This document shows positions 18,693-28,030 of a stretch of 64,000 nt of DNA, in pieces. Below the pieces are notes generated by a model. It searched no databases. It saw nothing but the letters and a program-made list of their open reading frames with translations, and had not been told where the DNA came from. The stretch's first letter is position 1. Every line of letters starts with the position of its first letter. This DNA is from Mesonia sp. HuA40 (GTDB lineage Bacteria > Bacteroidota > Bacteroidia > Flavobacteriales > Flavobacteriaceae). The translations under genes and the position numbers were made by a program. The stretch is from positions 62,001 through 126,000 of the forward strand of contig NZ_VRLT01000056.1 in the NCBI RefSeq assembly GCF_008017835.1, in the 5' to 3' direction.

Positions 18693-19607
18693 ATGCAGCA
18701 ATCGGTGCTTAAATGGGTTTACTTATTCGCCCTTTCCTTGGTATGGGGAAGTTCTTTCATACTTATAAAAAAAGGTTTGGTTGGTTTAACTCCGTTACAG
18801 TTGGGGTCGTTACGCATTTGTTTAGCGGCTTTATTCTTAATGATTATTGGTGCTAGAAGTCTTAAAAAAATTCCGAAGGTTTCTTGGCGTTATATTATTC
18901 TATCGGCATTTCTTGGAAGTTTTTTTCCTGCTTATTTGTTCGCTTTTGCCGAATTAGAGGTAGATAGTGCTGTGGTATCTATTCTTAACTCAACGGTTCC
19001 TATTTTAGCCATAATTGTAGGAAGTTTATTCTTTGCTCAAAAAGCCAGTAAAAAGCAGACTATAGGGGTAGTAATTGGCTTAATAGGTAGTATAATACTA
19101 ATAGGGAGTGGCGCAACTACTAATCAAGATCAGAATTATTGGTTCGCCTTGTTGCCTTTGTTTGCCACGACGATGTATGCATTTAATGTTCATATTATCA
19201 AAACTTATCTTCAAGATATATCCGCTTTAAGCATTACAGTGGGTTCTTTTATAGTATTGTTTTTTCCAGCGCTTTTTTATTTGCTTTTCAGCGGATTTTT
19301 TACAACTAGATTGCTTAATGATCCCATTGTATATGAATCTATGGGTTACATAGCGATTTTAGCGATTGTAGGCACTGGTGTTGCTAAAATATTATTCAAT
19401 AGATTGGTGCAGCTTTCTAGCCCGGTTTTTACCACATCGGTTACTTATTTAATTCCTGTAGTGGCTTTATTCTGGGGATTTCTAGATGGTGAAAAGTTTA
19501 GTTGGATGCAAGCTTTTGGCGGTTTTGTGGTGCTTATTGGAGTTTTTTACGCTAACAAAAGAAAAGCAAGAAAATCTTACAAGCAAGTCAATCAAATCAA
19601 TATATAA
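18693..19607 (+). CDS. DMT/EamA-family transporter
   Basis: A 304-residue inner-membrane protein with ten hydrophobic segments and two EamA repeats (first FALSLVWGSSFILIKKGL, second AFNVHIIKTYL to IPVVALFWGFLDGE). Family members export amino acids or other metabolites; the substrate is unknown. I start at ATG 18693 rather than an in-frame TTG at 18678. It is 47 bp after gldD and ends in a strong terminator, so it may close the same transcript. Confidence 0.85.
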   Translation: MQQSVLKWVYLFALSLVWGSSFILIKKGLVGLTPLQLGSLRICLAALFLMIIGARSLKKIPKVSWRYIILSAFLGSFFPAYLFAFAELEVDSAVVSILNSTVPILAIIVGSLFFAQKASKKQTIGVVIGLIGSIILIGSGATTNQDQNYWFALLPLFATTMYAFNVHIIKTYLQDISALSITVGSFIVLFFPALFYLLFSGFFTTRLLNDPIVYESMGYIAILAIVGTGVAKILFNRLVQLSSPVFTTSVTYLIPVVALFWGFLDGEKFSWMQAFGGFVVLIGVFYANKRKARKSYKQVNQINI

Positions 19608-19608
19608 A

Positions 19609-19644
19609 AAAAGGTCTGGTTCTTCTTTGAAAACCAGACCTTTT
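19609..19644. terminator. Bidirectional terminator
   Basis: Perfect 13-bp stem AAAAGGTCTGGTT/AACCAGACCTTTT (19609-19621 with 19632-19644) with a 10-base loop. It separates the convergent DMT transporter and M16 peptidase genes. Confidence 0.9.
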
Positions 19645-19664
19645 AAAGATTTATCGCATTTAGA

Positions 19665-21734
19665 TTATTCGAAATCCTTACTGCTTACTCCTTTATTAAT
19701 AATAACATTCTTCATGTTAATATCTAAATTTTGAGGTCCCATGCTCATTGTCATTGAGTGTGGAATTTTAACTCCATTTACCTCTTTGTAGTTTCCGTAA
19801 CCAACTGTATTGCTAACGGTTTGTCCCATTTGTTCTGCGGTTGTAACTGATTGGATTTTAAGACCAGTTTCTACACTGTAAAAATCTTGCGTGTTTTCGG
19901 TAGTTTGAACCACGTAAGCTTTTTTACCGTCAACCATTTCAATACCTGTTAATTTGGCATCGGCGGGCACATTTAATTCAGGAAATAATCCACCAGATTT
20001 TTTGGCATCCTTAATTTGTTCTGGGGTAAAGTCGATTTTTTGACCCTGAGCCATCACGTATCCAGTTTCACCATCAAAAACTTCTTTACTCATTGTCATT
20101 CCATTCATACTTACCACTCTAGCATATTCACCTTTCTGGGTGCTTTTGATGTTAAAGTTAAGTGTCATCCCTTGAATTTTTCCTTCGCCTTCCATGGCTA
20201 GGCTTTTAACATCCTTAAGTTTTTCTTTTCCACCAATAGCTTTTAGATAGTCGTTGTAAACAGTTTCAACGTTTACACCTTCAGGAAGCGCTATTTTGTA
20301 AACAGGGCGATCTACCTTATTACCTTCTTTGTCAAAGTAAAATACTGGAACTTTTTTACCATTTAAGTGGATGTTCTCTAAATTTTCTAAAATTTCTGAA
20401 CCTTTACCAGCTACTACAATTTGCATTTTATCTGTTTTGTAGTATTTGTTAGCAACACGTAAAATATCTTCTGGGGTTACTGCATTGATTTTTTCTAAAA
20501 AAGTCACGTAGAAATCCTCAGGTAAATCATTGGTTTCGATATTTAGTGCATAATTAGCAACGGTTGAAGGACTTTCTAAGCGCATTACAAAATCTCCTGC
20601 AAATTGACTTTTAGCATTATTTAAATCCTCAAAAGAAACAGGTTCTGTTTTTATACGGTTAAATTCTTTAAACGATTCTACAATAGCACTATCTGTAACT
20701 GCATTTCTTACGCTGGTTGATGCAACAAAACGGCTTGCATACTTGTCTGAACCTGTACTTGTTCTGGCTCCGTATGTCCAACCGTGTTCTTCACGTAAGT
20801 TCATGTTCAAGTAACTTCCAAATGCACCTCCTAAAATTTGGTTGGCTAATAAGACAGGGAAATAATCTTCATCTGCCATTTTTAAGTCAATAGCATTCTG
20901 TATACGCAACTCGCTTTGTACGGCATTGGGTACATCTATAAAGTTAACTTGAGTGTATTGTACTGTAGGTAAATTAGGAAGCGCTGCCGCTGGAGGCGTG
21001 TCTGCCTGCCAAGATTTGAAATTCTTCTTAACTAATTTCTTAACTTCTTTGGTTTTGATATCACCTACAACCACCAAGTATGCATTTTTCGGTGATATGT
21101 AATTTTGGTAATATTTCTTTACATCGTTTAAAGTTACATTTTCTACAGACTCCTCTGTGGCAAATTCCCCGTAAGGGTGATTTTTACCATATACTAAAGC
21201 AGAAGAAACGTTGCTAGCAATAGCTCCAGCGCTTTTGGCACTAGATTTTATACCTTCGATTAATTTTGCTTTTTCAGCATCAAATTCTTCTTGGGTGAAT
21301 TTTGGCATTAGTAAGCCTTCTGCCATAAGCCCAAATACTTCTGGGAAGAATTTAGATAATGAGGCTGCGCTAGCGCTAGAAGTTCCGTATCCTACTCTAG
21401 CTCCTAAAAAGTCAATACGCTCATTGAACGCGTCTTTGCTTGTGTTTTGCGTTCCAGTACCCATAAGTGCACTAAATAGAGCTTTAACGCCTTCTTTGTT
21501 ACCTTCTGAATGTGGTTTGTTATCTATGATTAATGTGGCGCTTACCCTTGGTAACTTGTGATTTTCAACCACCAATACCTTTAGGCCATTTTTAAGCGTA
21601 AAAGTATCTGGTTGTCCTAAGTTGATTTTTGGGGCTGGCCCGGGCTGAGGTTGTTTAGATCGATCTATTTGTGCGTGTGCTCCAAAGAGAGAAACACATA
21701 AAAATAGAATGGTAAATATTTTAAATTTATTCAT
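19665..21734 (-). CDS. M16 family peptidase-like protein, non-catalytic partner with C-terminal extension
   Basis: A 689-residue secreted protein (signal peptide ending GAHAQ). Residues 35-460 form two M16 domains, but where the catalytic partner has HxxEH this protein reads ALFSALMGTG, so the zinc site is missing. It keeps the R/Y-type substrate-binding segment (GGAFGSYLNMNLREEHGWTYGARTS). After residue 480 comes an extra domain of beta-rich type (MEGEGKIQGMTLNFNIKST) resembling outer-membrane lipoprotein-like folds. Paired M16 subunits form a clam-shell protease; the catalytic gene lies 7 bp upstream. Substrate unknown. Confidence 0.88.
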   Translation of the reverse strand: MNKFKIFTILFLCVSLFGAHAQIDRSKQPQPGPAPKINLGQPDTFTLKNGLKVLVVENHKLPRVSATLIIDNKPHSEGNKEGVKALFSALMGTGTQNTSKDAFNERIDFLGARVGYGTSSASAASLSKFFPEVFGLMAEGLLMPKFTQEEFDAEKAKLIEGIKSSAKSAGAIASNVSSALVYGKNHPYGEFATEESVENVTLNDVKKYYQNYISPKNAYLVVVGDIKTKEVKKLVKKNFKSWQADTPPAAALPNLPTVQYTQVNFIDVPNAVQSELRIQNAIDLKMADEDYFPVLLANQILGGAFGSYLNMNLREEHGWTYGARTSTGSDKYASRFVASTSVRNAVTDSAIVESFKEFNRIKTEPVSFEDLNNAKSQFAGDFVMRLESPSTVANYALNIETNDLPEDFYVTFLEKINAVTPEDILRVANKYYKTDKMQIVVAGKGSEILENLENIHLNGKKVPVFYFDKEGNKVDRPVYKIALPEGVNVETVYNDYLKAIGGKEKLKDVKSLAMEGEGKIQGMTLNFNIKSTQKGEYARVVSMNGMTMSKEVFDGETGYVMAQGQKIDFTPEQIKDAKKSGGLFPELNVPADAKLTGIEMVDGKKAYVVQTTENTQDFYSVETGLKIQSVTTAEQMGQTVSNTVGYGNYKEVNGVKIPHSMTMSMGPQNLDINMKNVIINKGVSSKDFE

Positions 21735-21741
21735 GTTGTTT

Positions 21742-23070
21742 TTATTTAGCGTCTTCTGGTGTTGGTAAATAATCTAAATCAAGTCTTTGATTTTTGTTCA
21801 AGTACTTTTTAGCTACTTCTCTTATTTCTTCGCGTGTTATACTTCTATAGATGTCAATTTCTTCATTGATTAGATCTACATCGCCGTATAACGTATGGTA
21901 GGTAGCTAAAGAAGAGGCAATACCCTGAATGTTGCTGTTAGAGTTTACAAATCTATTTTCAAATTTATTTTGAAGCTTTTGATACTCCTTTTCGCTGATC
22001 AATTCGTTTTGTAGTTTCTCAATTTCCTCATCTATAGATTTTCCTAGCTGCTCAAGTGGCGTGTCACCCATTGCTAGAGCACCCATCACATAAGTTCCAT
22101 AATCTTCTTGCGACCTAGGAAAGGCTAATACCTGTAATGCTTCTTTATTTTCATCAACCATTTTCTTATACATTCTAGAACTTTTACCATCGGTTAAAAT
22201 AGAAGATATCATGTCTAAAACATAGGCGTCTCTATCTTTCATTGAAGGTGTTCTGTACACATAAAGCTTGGCAGGAATTTGAATGTTATCATCATATTCG
22301 GTTGCTTTAATAGTTGAAGTAATAGGATCTTCTTTAACATTTACTCGTTCAACCTCTGGCTTAGCTTCAATTGGGCCAAAATATTGCTCGATTAACTTTT
22401 TAGTGTTAGCTTCTTCAAAATCACCGGCTACCACTAAAGTCGCATTATTGGGACCGTAATACTTTTCAAAAAATGCTTTAAACTCATCTAATTGAGCAGC
22501 ATCTAAATCTTCCATCGTTCCGATAACAGAATTTTTGTAAGGATGTTTTTCAAACATATAAGGTGAGATTCCTGTGTTATAAAGAATCTTACCGTAAGGA
22601 GCGTTATCTATTCGCGATCTTTTCTCTTCTTTTACCACTTCGTTTTGAGTGTCTACTCCAATTTGATTAATAACTGGGTGTAACATACGTTCTGACTCCA
22701 TCCATAACCCAAGTTCTAAATTGTTTGAAGGGAAGGTCTCGTAGTAATAAGTTCTATCTTGCGTGGTATTTGCGTTGTTTCGACCGCCGTTGGCTGCTAC
22801 AATATTAAACCATTCGCCACGTGGAATATTTTCTGTCCCTTCAAAAAGTAGGTGTTCAAAAAAGTGTGCAAATCCTGAGCGTCCTTCTTCCTCATCTTTA
22901 GCTCCTACGTGATACATTACTGCCACGGTAACAACAGGGGCAGTATTATCTTGATGTAAGATTACATCAAGACCGTTGTCTAGGGTGTACTTGCTAAATT
23001 CAACTTGTTGGGCAAAAGCTCCAAAAGTCAAAAGTAACGAACACACCGTTAAGCTGATTTTTTTAATCAT
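21742..23070 (-). CDS. M16 family zinc metallopeptidase, catalytic subunit
   Basis: A 442-residue periplasmic peptidase with signal peptide (ends GAFAQ) and zinc motif HFFEH at residues 69-73. The downstream Glu expected for the third ligand lies in NEVVKEEKRSRI. Both M16 domains are present (first about 25-240, second 240-435). It pairs with the non-catalytic subunit 7 bp downstream; such pairs act on peptides or unfolded proteins in the periplasm. Confidence 0.92.
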   Translation of the reverse strand: MIKKISLTVCSLLLTFGAFAQQVEFSKYTLDNGLDVILHQDNTAPVVTVAVMYHVGAKDEEEGRSGFAHFFEHLLFEGTENIPRGEWFNIVAANGGRNNANTTQDRTYYYETFPSNNLELGLWMESERMLHPVINQIGVDTQNEVVKEEKRSRIDNAPYGKILYNTGISPYMFEKHPYKNSVIGTMEDLDAAQLDEFKAFFEKYYGPNNATLVVAGDFEEANTKKLIEQYFGPIEAKPEVERVNVKEDPITSTIKATEYDDNIQIPAKLYVYRTPSMKDRDAYVLDMISSILTDGKSSRMYKKMVDENKEALQVLAFPRSQEDYGTYVMGALAMGDTPLEQLGKSIDEEIEKLQNELISEKEYQKLQNKFENRFVNSNSNIQGIASSLATYHTLYGDVDLINEEIDIYRSITREEIREVAKKYLNKNQRLDLDYLPTPEDAK

Positions 23071-23237
23071 GTTTTATTTGTTTAGTTATTTATTAAATAA
23101 GACTCCAAAAATACAAATTTGTTACAAAAATAGGTAGTAATTTTCAATTAGCTATAAATTACTGTATTAAGGTAAATTTAACAAGAACTTAATTAATAAC
23201 TTATTCCTTTTTAATTAAATTTAGTGAAACAAAAATT

Positions 23238-23723
23238 ATGATTATGAGAAGACAAAATATTCCTATTATATATGGCTTTGGGATAGCTGTAATGCTAAGT
23301 GCTTATTTTCTAATCCTAGCTCTTTTCGGGTTGCATGTTTACCCGGCTTTTAGTTTTTTTAATGCGGTGATTACATGTGCTGGTATTTTTCTTTGTATTC
23401 GAGCTTACAAGCGCAATATCGAATCTGAATTTAATTATCAAGATGGTTTTACTGCAGGTATAACTTCGGGATTCATCGCCAGTATTCTGTTTACTTTATT
23501 TTTTGGTGTGTATGCTACGCATTTGCAGCCTGACTTTTTAGAGCAAATGGACATTAAATTGATTAATAATTTTGCATTGCTTTTATTCATTGTGGCCATA
23601 ATGGGTTTTGCTACCACCTTAGTGGTTACCTTAACTTTTATGCAGCTGTTTAAAAACTCTTGGAATGCAAAGAAACATCCTGTAAACGAGTATAAAAAAA
23701 ATCATGAGCATATTGTAAATTAG
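23238..23723 (+). CDS. DUF4199-family membrane protein
   Basis: A 161-residue inner-membrane protein with four predicted spans (about 10-30, 35-55, 72-95, 112-140). The middle phrase EFNYQDGFTAGITSGFIASILF is the conserved core of the DUF4199 family of Bacteroidota. No biochemical role is known. Two ATGs at 23238 and 23244 are both possible starts. The rplU promoter overlaps its last codons. Confidence 0.85.
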   Translation: MIMRRQNIPIIYGFGIAVMLSAYFLILALFGLHVYPAFSFFNAVITCAGIFLCIRAYKRNIESEFNYQDGFTAGITSGFIASILFTLFFGVYATHLQPDFLEQMDIKLINNFALLLFIVAIMGFATTLVVTLTFMQLFKNSWNAKKHPVNEYKKNHEHIVN

Positions 23724-23742
23724 AAAAATAGACGTATATTTG
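23713..23742 (+). promoter_or_regulatory. Promoter of rplU-rpmA
   Basis: TTG (23713-23715), 19 bases, then TATATTTG (23735-23742): a full match to the Bacteroidota consensus. It starts inside the last codons of the DUF4199 gene and gives a leader of about 22 nt before rplU. Confidence 0.8.
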
Positions 23743-23771
23743 CATCCGTTTTAATTAAATAAATTTACGCT

Positions 23772-24245
23772 ATGTACGCAATTGTAGAGATAGCAGGGCA
23801 GCAATTTAAGGTTGCAAAAGACCAAAAAGTGTTTGTTCACCGTTTAGCAGGAGAAGAGGGAGACGAGATCTCTTTTGATAAAGTTCTTTTGGCTGGTAAT
23901 GGTGATGATATTACTGTTGGCGCCCCGGCTATAGAAGGAGCTCTTGTTGGAGCCAAAATTACTAGACACCTTAAAGGAAATAAAGTAATTGTATTCAAAA
24001 AGAAGCGAAGAAAAGGTTATCGTGTAAAAAATGGTCACCGTCAGGCATTAACAGAGATCGTTATCAACGATATTTCTCTTAATGGAGGTAAAAAAACAAA
24101 GGCAAAAGCCGAATCAAAATCTAAAGAAGATAAAGATTTAAGTAGTTACACAGTAGCTGAACTTAAAGAAATGGCTAAAGAAAAAGGTCTTGAAGGTTAC
24201 TCTTCTTTAAAGAAAGCTGAGCTTATTGAAGCTTTAAGCAAATAA
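23772..24245 (+). CDS. rplU: 50S ribosomal protein L21 with C-terminal SAP-like domain
   Basis: Large-subunit ribosomal protein bL21. Residues 1-102 are the normal core (MYAIVEIAGQQFKVAKDQKV, FKKKRRKGYRVKNGHRQ). A Lys/Ala/Ser-rich linker (103-121) then leads to an added helix-extended-loop-helix of SAP/Rho-N type at 122-157 (DLSSYTVAELKEMAKEKGLE, SLKKAELIEALSK). Length is 157 against about 103 in E. coli. Such tails occur in Bacteroidota bL21, and SAP folds usually bind nucleic acid. It leads rplU-rpmA. Confidence 0.95.
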   Translation: MYAIVEIAGQQFKVAKDQKVFVHRLAGEEGDEISFDKVLLAGNGDDITVGAPAIEGALVGAKITRHLKGNKVIVFKKKRRKGYRVKNGHRQALTEIVINDISLNGGKKTKAKAESKSKEDKDLSSYTVAELKEMAKEKGLEGYSSLKKAELIEALSK

Positions 24246-24270
24246 GTATTAATTTTAAAATTTACGTAAA

Positions 24271-24531
24271 ATGGCACATAAAAAAGGAGTAGGTAGTTCG
24301 AAGAACGGTAGAGAGTCAGAATCGAAACGTCTTGGGGTTAAAATCTTTGGAGGGCAAGCAGCTGTAGCTGGTAATATTATCGTTAGACAACGCGGTACGG
24401 CACACAACCCTGGCGAAAACGTTTATGCAGGTAAAGATCATACTTTACATGCAAAAGTTGACGGTATTGTTAAATTTACGAAGAAGAAAAACAATAAATC
24501 ATATGTTTCTATAGAGCCATTTGAGGCTTAG
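24271..24531 (+). CDS. rpmA: 50S ribosomal protein L27
   Basis: An 86-residue bL27 ([40 protein letters not shown]), whose N-terminal tail reaches the peptidyl-transferase centre. The N-terminus starts directly with MAHKKG, without the cleavable leader seen in Firmicutes. It follows rplU by 25 bp and ends in a terminator. Confidence 0.97.
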   Translation: MAHKKGVGSSKNGRESESKRLGVKIFGGQAAVAGNIIVRQRGTAHNPGENVYAGKDHTLHAKVDGIVKFTKKKNNKSYVSIEPFEA

Positions 24532-24554
24532 AAATGTATCGTAAATAAATCTTG

Positions 24555-24587
24555 AAAACCTCTAACCTAGCGTTAGAGGTTTTTTTG
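24555..24587 (+). terminator. Terminator after rpmA
   Basis: Perfect 12-bp stem AAAACCTCTAAC/GTTAGAGGTTTT (24555-24566 with 24572-24583), 5-base loop, T-run. Confidence 0.9.
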
Positions 24588-24661
24588 TTATAATTTTTTT
24601 AAAATTGATAGAGGTAGCGTAATTTCCAATTAACTTAGAATTCTAAATAAAATATTTAATT

Positions 24662-25240
24662 ATGAGAAGAGTTTATGTAAGTATGGCACTGGCTGCCGCA
24701 ATTTTAAGTACGAGTTGTTTGGGTTCTTTTAGCGCGTTTAATGGGTTGAAAGATTGGAACCAACAAGCTACAAATAACAAATACGTTAACAATGTAATAT
24801 TTTGGGGGCTAAATATTATTCCTGTTTACGGATTGTTCTTTTTGGGGGATGTAATTATTTTTAACGTGATAGAATTCTGGTCAGGTTCAAATCCTATCGC
24901 GATGAAACCTGGTGAAATGGAATCGCAAATCATAACTCACGAAGGAGTAACGTATGAATTAATTGCAACTACCAACACTATGAAAGTTAATGTTCTTGAC
25001 GGAAAAGATAAAGGTCGCAGTGCCACTTTCTTTTATTCACCAGAAGAACAATCTTGGAATTTAAAACAAGAAGATGAAGAGGCGATTAAGCTTGCAGCTA
25101 TTGAAGAAGGGAATTATGTAGTTTATTTGCCAGAAGGTGAGGTGGTTAAAATGAACGCAGCAACCACTACAGAAAACGGATTGGCCATTCTTAATAGCAA
25201 AATGGTTCAATATAATGAAGCTTTAGTTTCTAATCAGTAA
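24662..25240 (+). CDS. DUF3332-family envelope protein
   Basis: A 192-residue protein starting with a lipoprotein-like signal (MRRVYVSMALAAAILSTSC, Cys19). A Phe/Asn/Trp-rich stretch with one hydrophobic span around 45-70 follows (FWGLNIIPVYGLFFLGDVII), then a soluble beta-rich tail. The layout matches DUF3332, a family of unknown function. Single gene between two terminators. Confidence 0.82.
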   Translation: MRRVYVSMALAAAILSTSCLGSFSAFNGLKDWNQQATNNKYVNNVIFWGLNIIPVYGLFFLGDVIIFNVIEFWSGSNPIAMKPGEMESQIITHEGVTYELIATTNTMKVNVLDGKDKGRSATFFYSPEEQSWNLKQEDEEAIKLAAIEEGNYVVYLPEGEVVKMNAATTTENGLAILNSKMVQYNEALVSNQ

Positions 25241-25260
25241 AAGAAAAGTTTTTCAAATAA

Positions 25261-25290
25261 AAAAGCCGCGCTCATTTGCGCGGCTTTTTA
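25261..25290. terminator. Bidirectional terminator
   Basis: Perfect 11-bp GC-rich stem AAAAGCCGCGC/GCGCGGCTTTT (25261-25271 with 25278-25288) with a 6-base loop. It separates convergent DUF3332 and ahcY. Confidence 0.92.
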
Positions 25291-25309
25291 GTTAAAATTA
25301 TTTTTTGTA

Positions 25310-26626
25310 TTAGTAGCGGTAGTATTCAGGTTTAAATGGTCCTTTCACTTCAACTCCTATGTATTTTGCTTGATCTTCAGAAAGATCAGTTAGCTCAACA
25401 CCAATTTTTTCTAAGTGTAGCGCAGCTACTTTCTCGTCTAAGTGTTTAGGAAGCATATAAACTTCATTTTTATATTTATCGCTATGATTCCACAATTCAA
25501 TTTGAGCTAAAGTTTGGTTGGTAAATGAGTTACTCATTACAAAACTCGGGTGTCCAGTTGCGCAACCTAGATTCACCAATCTACCTTCGGCAAGAAGTAT
25601 GATATCATTTCCATTCACCGTGTATTTGTCAACTTGCGGTTTAATCTCGGTTTTAGATTCTCCATGATTTTCATTTAACCAAGCCACATCTATTTCATTA
25701 TCAAAATGACCAATATTACATACAATAGTTTTATCTTTCATGGCTTCAAAATGCTCACCTCGAACAATATCTTTGTTACCTGTTGTTGTGATTACAATAT
25801 CGGCTTTAGGTAATACCGTTTCTAGGCGTTTTACTTCGAAACCATCCATTGCTGCTTGTAACGCGCAAATAGGATCAATTTCGGTCACCGTTACTATCGA
25901 GCCAGCTCCTCTAAATGAAGCAGCCGTACCTTTTCCTACATCTCCATATCCACACACTACTACTCGTTTTCCAGCAAGCATAACGTCTGTAGCTCTTCGA
26001 ATAGCATCTACGGCACTTTCTCGACAGCCGTATTTATTGTCAAACTTAGATTTTGTTACCGAGTCATTTACATTAATGGCTGGCATGGGCAGGGTGCCGT
26101 TTTTCATACGTTCGTATAAACGATGCACTCCTGTGGTAGTTTCTTCAGAAAGACCTTTGATGTCTTTCGCCAATTCTGGGTAGCGATCTAAAACCATATT
26201 GGTTAAATCTCCGCCATCATCCAAAATCATATTTAACGGCTTGCGGTCTTCTCCAAAAAACAATGTTTGTTCAATACACCAGTCGAACTCTTCCTCGTTC
26301 ATGCCTTTCCAAGCATATACAGGAATCCCAGCTTGAGCAATTGCTGCTGCGGCTTGATCTTGTGTAGAAAAAATATTACAAGAACTCCAAGTAACTTCCG
26401 CGCCAAGCGCCACTAATGTCTCAATTAAAACTGCGGTTTGTATAGTCATATGCAGGCAACCTGCTATTCTTGCGCCTTTAAGAGGTTGTTGGTCTTTGTA
26501 CTCCTCGCGTAATGACATTAATCCTGGCATTTCGGCCTCAGCCAACTCGATTTCTTTGCGTCCCCAATCGGCTAAACTAATATCTTTTACTTTATATGGT
26601 ACATAACCTACTGTTTTCGTGCTCAT
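25310..26626 (-). CDS. ahcY: Adenosylhomocysteinase
   Basis: Cytosolic NAD-dependent enzyme splitting S-adenosylhomocysteine to adenosine and homocysteine, which recycles the methyl cycle. The 438 residues hold the substrate half ([33 protein letters not shown]), the Rossmann motif [18 protein letters not shown] and the C-terminal KPEYYRY typical of the family. Full length. Divergent from the phosphopantetheinyl transferase operon. Confidence 0.98.
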   Translation of the reverse strand: MSTKTVGYVPYKVKDISLADWGRKEIELAEAEMPGLMSLREEYKDQQPLKGARIAGCLHMTIQTAVLIETLVALGAEVTWSSCNIFSTQDQAAAAIAQAGIPVYAWKGMNEEEFDWCIEQTLFFGEDRKPLNMILDDGGDLTNMVLDRYPELAKDIKGLSEETTTGVHRLYERMKNGTLPMPAINVNDSVTKSKFDNKYGCRESAVDAIRRATDVMLAGKRVVVCGYGDVGKGTAASFRGAGSIVTVTEIDPICALQAAMDGFEVKRLETVLPKADIVITTTGNKDIVRGEHFEAMKDKTIVCNIGHFDNEIDVAWLNENHGESKTEIKPQVDKYTVNGNDIILLAEGRLVNLGCATGHPSFVMSNSFTNQTLAQIELWNHSDKYKNEVYMLPKHLDEKVAALHLEKIGVELTDLSEDQAKYIGVEVKGPFKPEYYRY

Positions 26627-26632
26627 ATCCTT

Positions 26633-26640
26633 ATATTTGT
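26633..26640 (+). promoter_or_regulatory. Candidate -7 element for the 26.7-31.1 kb operon
   Basis: TATATTTG matches TAnnTTTG, 46 bp before the phosphopantetheinyl transferase gene. No clear -33 box. Confidence 0.5.
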
Positions 26641-26657
26641 ATTTATCAATTCATGTG

Positions 26658-26665
26658 CAAAAATA
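26658..26665 (-). promoter_or_regulatory. Candidate -7 element for ahcY
   Basis: Minus-strand TATTTTTG matches TAnnTTTG, 32 bp before ahcY. No clear -33 box; it lies back to back with the plus-strand element at 26633. Confidence 0.5.
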
Positions 26666-26685
26666 CATAATAATCAATTAACAGG

Positions 26686-27315
26686 ATGCCTCTTTATAAA
26701 AATATAACAATTGATGAGCGTACTAAAGTGCTCATTTGGAAGATAGAAGAGTCCTTAGCATTTTTGAGCGAATCAATTAAGCTTACGCCTCATTGCCAAA
26801 AACGTTTAGATTCGATGAAGTCTGAAATTCATCAACGTGGTTTTATGAGTATTCGACATTTGTTAGCATTAGAGGGCTATGAAGATTGTGATTTGTATTA
26901 TGATGAATTTGGGAAGCCACACCTAAAAGATGGTAAGTATATTTCAATAACTCATTCATTTACCTTTACAGGGATAATTATAAGTGATAGGCCAGTTGGT
27001 ATTGATATTGAAAAGCAGCGAGATAAAATATTGCGAATAGCGCATAAGTTTACTCCTATACAAGAGTATCATACCTTGGCTAACGATGAAGCAAAAATTA
27101 GAAAACTTACAATTGTTTGGGGGATTAAAGAATCGGTATATAAAGTTTTAAGCATACCAGGTTTAAGATTTTTAGAACATATCTATGTTGAAGACTTCGA
27201 CTTTGATGCGGGATCAACAGCGGCTAGTGTGAGTCATCTTGCGCAGGGTACCTATGAGGCTGCTTTTTTGGAGTTTGAAGGTTTTACTTGTGCATATATA
27301 TTACCCAGCATGTAA
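26686..27315 (+). CDS. 4'-phosphopantetheinyl transferase superfamily protein
   Basis: A 209-residue transferase that would move the phosphopantetheine arm of CoA onto a carrier protein. The two family motifs are present: VGIDIEKQRDKILRIAHKF with the Mg-binding Asp, and WGIKESVYK. A SITHSFTF segment for CoA contact precedes them. Size suits the Sfp-like group better than the 120-residue AcpS type. It leads a packed six-gene row and its stop shares bases with the next start (TAATG). Confidence 0.87.
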   Translation: MPLYKNITIDERTKVLIWKIEESLAFLSESIKLTPHCQKRLDSMKSEIHQRGFMSIRHLLALEGYEDCDLYYDEFGKPHLKDGKYISITHSFTFTGIIISDRPVGIDIEKQRDKILRIAHKFTPIQEYHTLANDEAKIRKLTIVWGIKESVYKVLSIPGLRFLEHIYVEDFDFDAGSTAASVSHLAQGTYEAAFLEFEGFTCAYILPSM

Positions 27316-28025
27316 TGCAAAATTCAATTGACAACCAAAAAATTTTAAAGTTTTTAAAGGCATCTACTGCGGGTTTGGCAATTCTTATTGATCCAGACAA
27401 AGAGGAGGTAGAAGATATACCTAATTTAGTAAAGAGCTTACCGGCAGAAACAACTTGTGTGCTGGTAGGGGGTAGCCGTGTGGAGCCAGGAAAAAGCGAC
27501 TTGATTTGTAAAAATATTAAACTATTTACTTCTTTACCCGTAATGTTATTTCCTGGTGATGAAAAACAATTGAGCTCTAATGTAGATGCAGTATTATTTC
27601 TTTCTTTGGTCTCAGGAAGAAATCCAGAATTTTTAATCAATCAACATGTCAAGGCTGTACCGTTTTTAAGAAAACATGCTCTCGAAGTCATTCCTACAGC
27701 CTATTTGTTAATTGATGGGGAAACTCGAACCGCCGTTAAAGAAGTGACGCAAACCCAACCTATACCACAAAATTCGGTTCAATTGATTGTAGATACTTGT
27801 TTAGCAGCAAAATTTTTGGGAATGCAATTGATTTATCTCGAAGCAGGTAGTGGAGCGCAAAAACCAGTTGATTTAAACATTATTAAGAAACTTAAGCAAG
27901 AAATAGATTTGCCCATATTGGTAGGGGGAGGTATAAGGAGTCTTAGCTTAGCGAAAGAATATTATAAAGCCGGTGCCCGAATGGTTGTAGTAGGAACAGC
28001 TTTTGAACAAAGAGCATTAATATAG
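27315..28025 (+). CDS. Geranylgeranylglyceryl/heptaprenylglyceryl phosphate synthase
   Basis: A 236-residue TIM-barrel prenyltransferase of the GGGPS/PcrB family, which joins a polyprenyl diphosphate to glycerol-1-phosphate to make an ether lipid precursor. Seen: AILIDPDKEEVEDI, YLEAGSGAQKPV, LPILVGGGIRSLS and the phosphate-binding VVVGTAFE. The ATG at 27315 overlaps the upstream stop (TAATG); an in-frame ATG at 27288 lies inside the preceding gene. Bacteroidota carry the hexameric group II enzyme; its end product in these bacteria is not well known. Confidence 0.9.
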   Translation: MQNSIDNQKILKFLKASTAGLAILIDPDKEEVEDIPNLVKSLPAETTCVLVGGSRVEPGKSDLICKNIKLFTSLPVMLFPGDEKQLSSNVDAVLFLSLVSGRNPEFLINQHVKAVPFLRKHALEVIPTAYLLIDGETRTAVKEVTQTQPIPQNSVQLIVDTCLAAKFLGMQLIYLEAGSGAQKPVDLNIIKKLKQEIDLPILVGGGIRSLSLAKEYYKAGARMVVVGTAFEQRALI

Positions 28026-28030
28026 AAACT

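Noticed and set aside
19486-19734. Plus-strand frame at the end of the DMT gene
   Set aside because: It crosses the terminator and reads the DMT gene in another frame.
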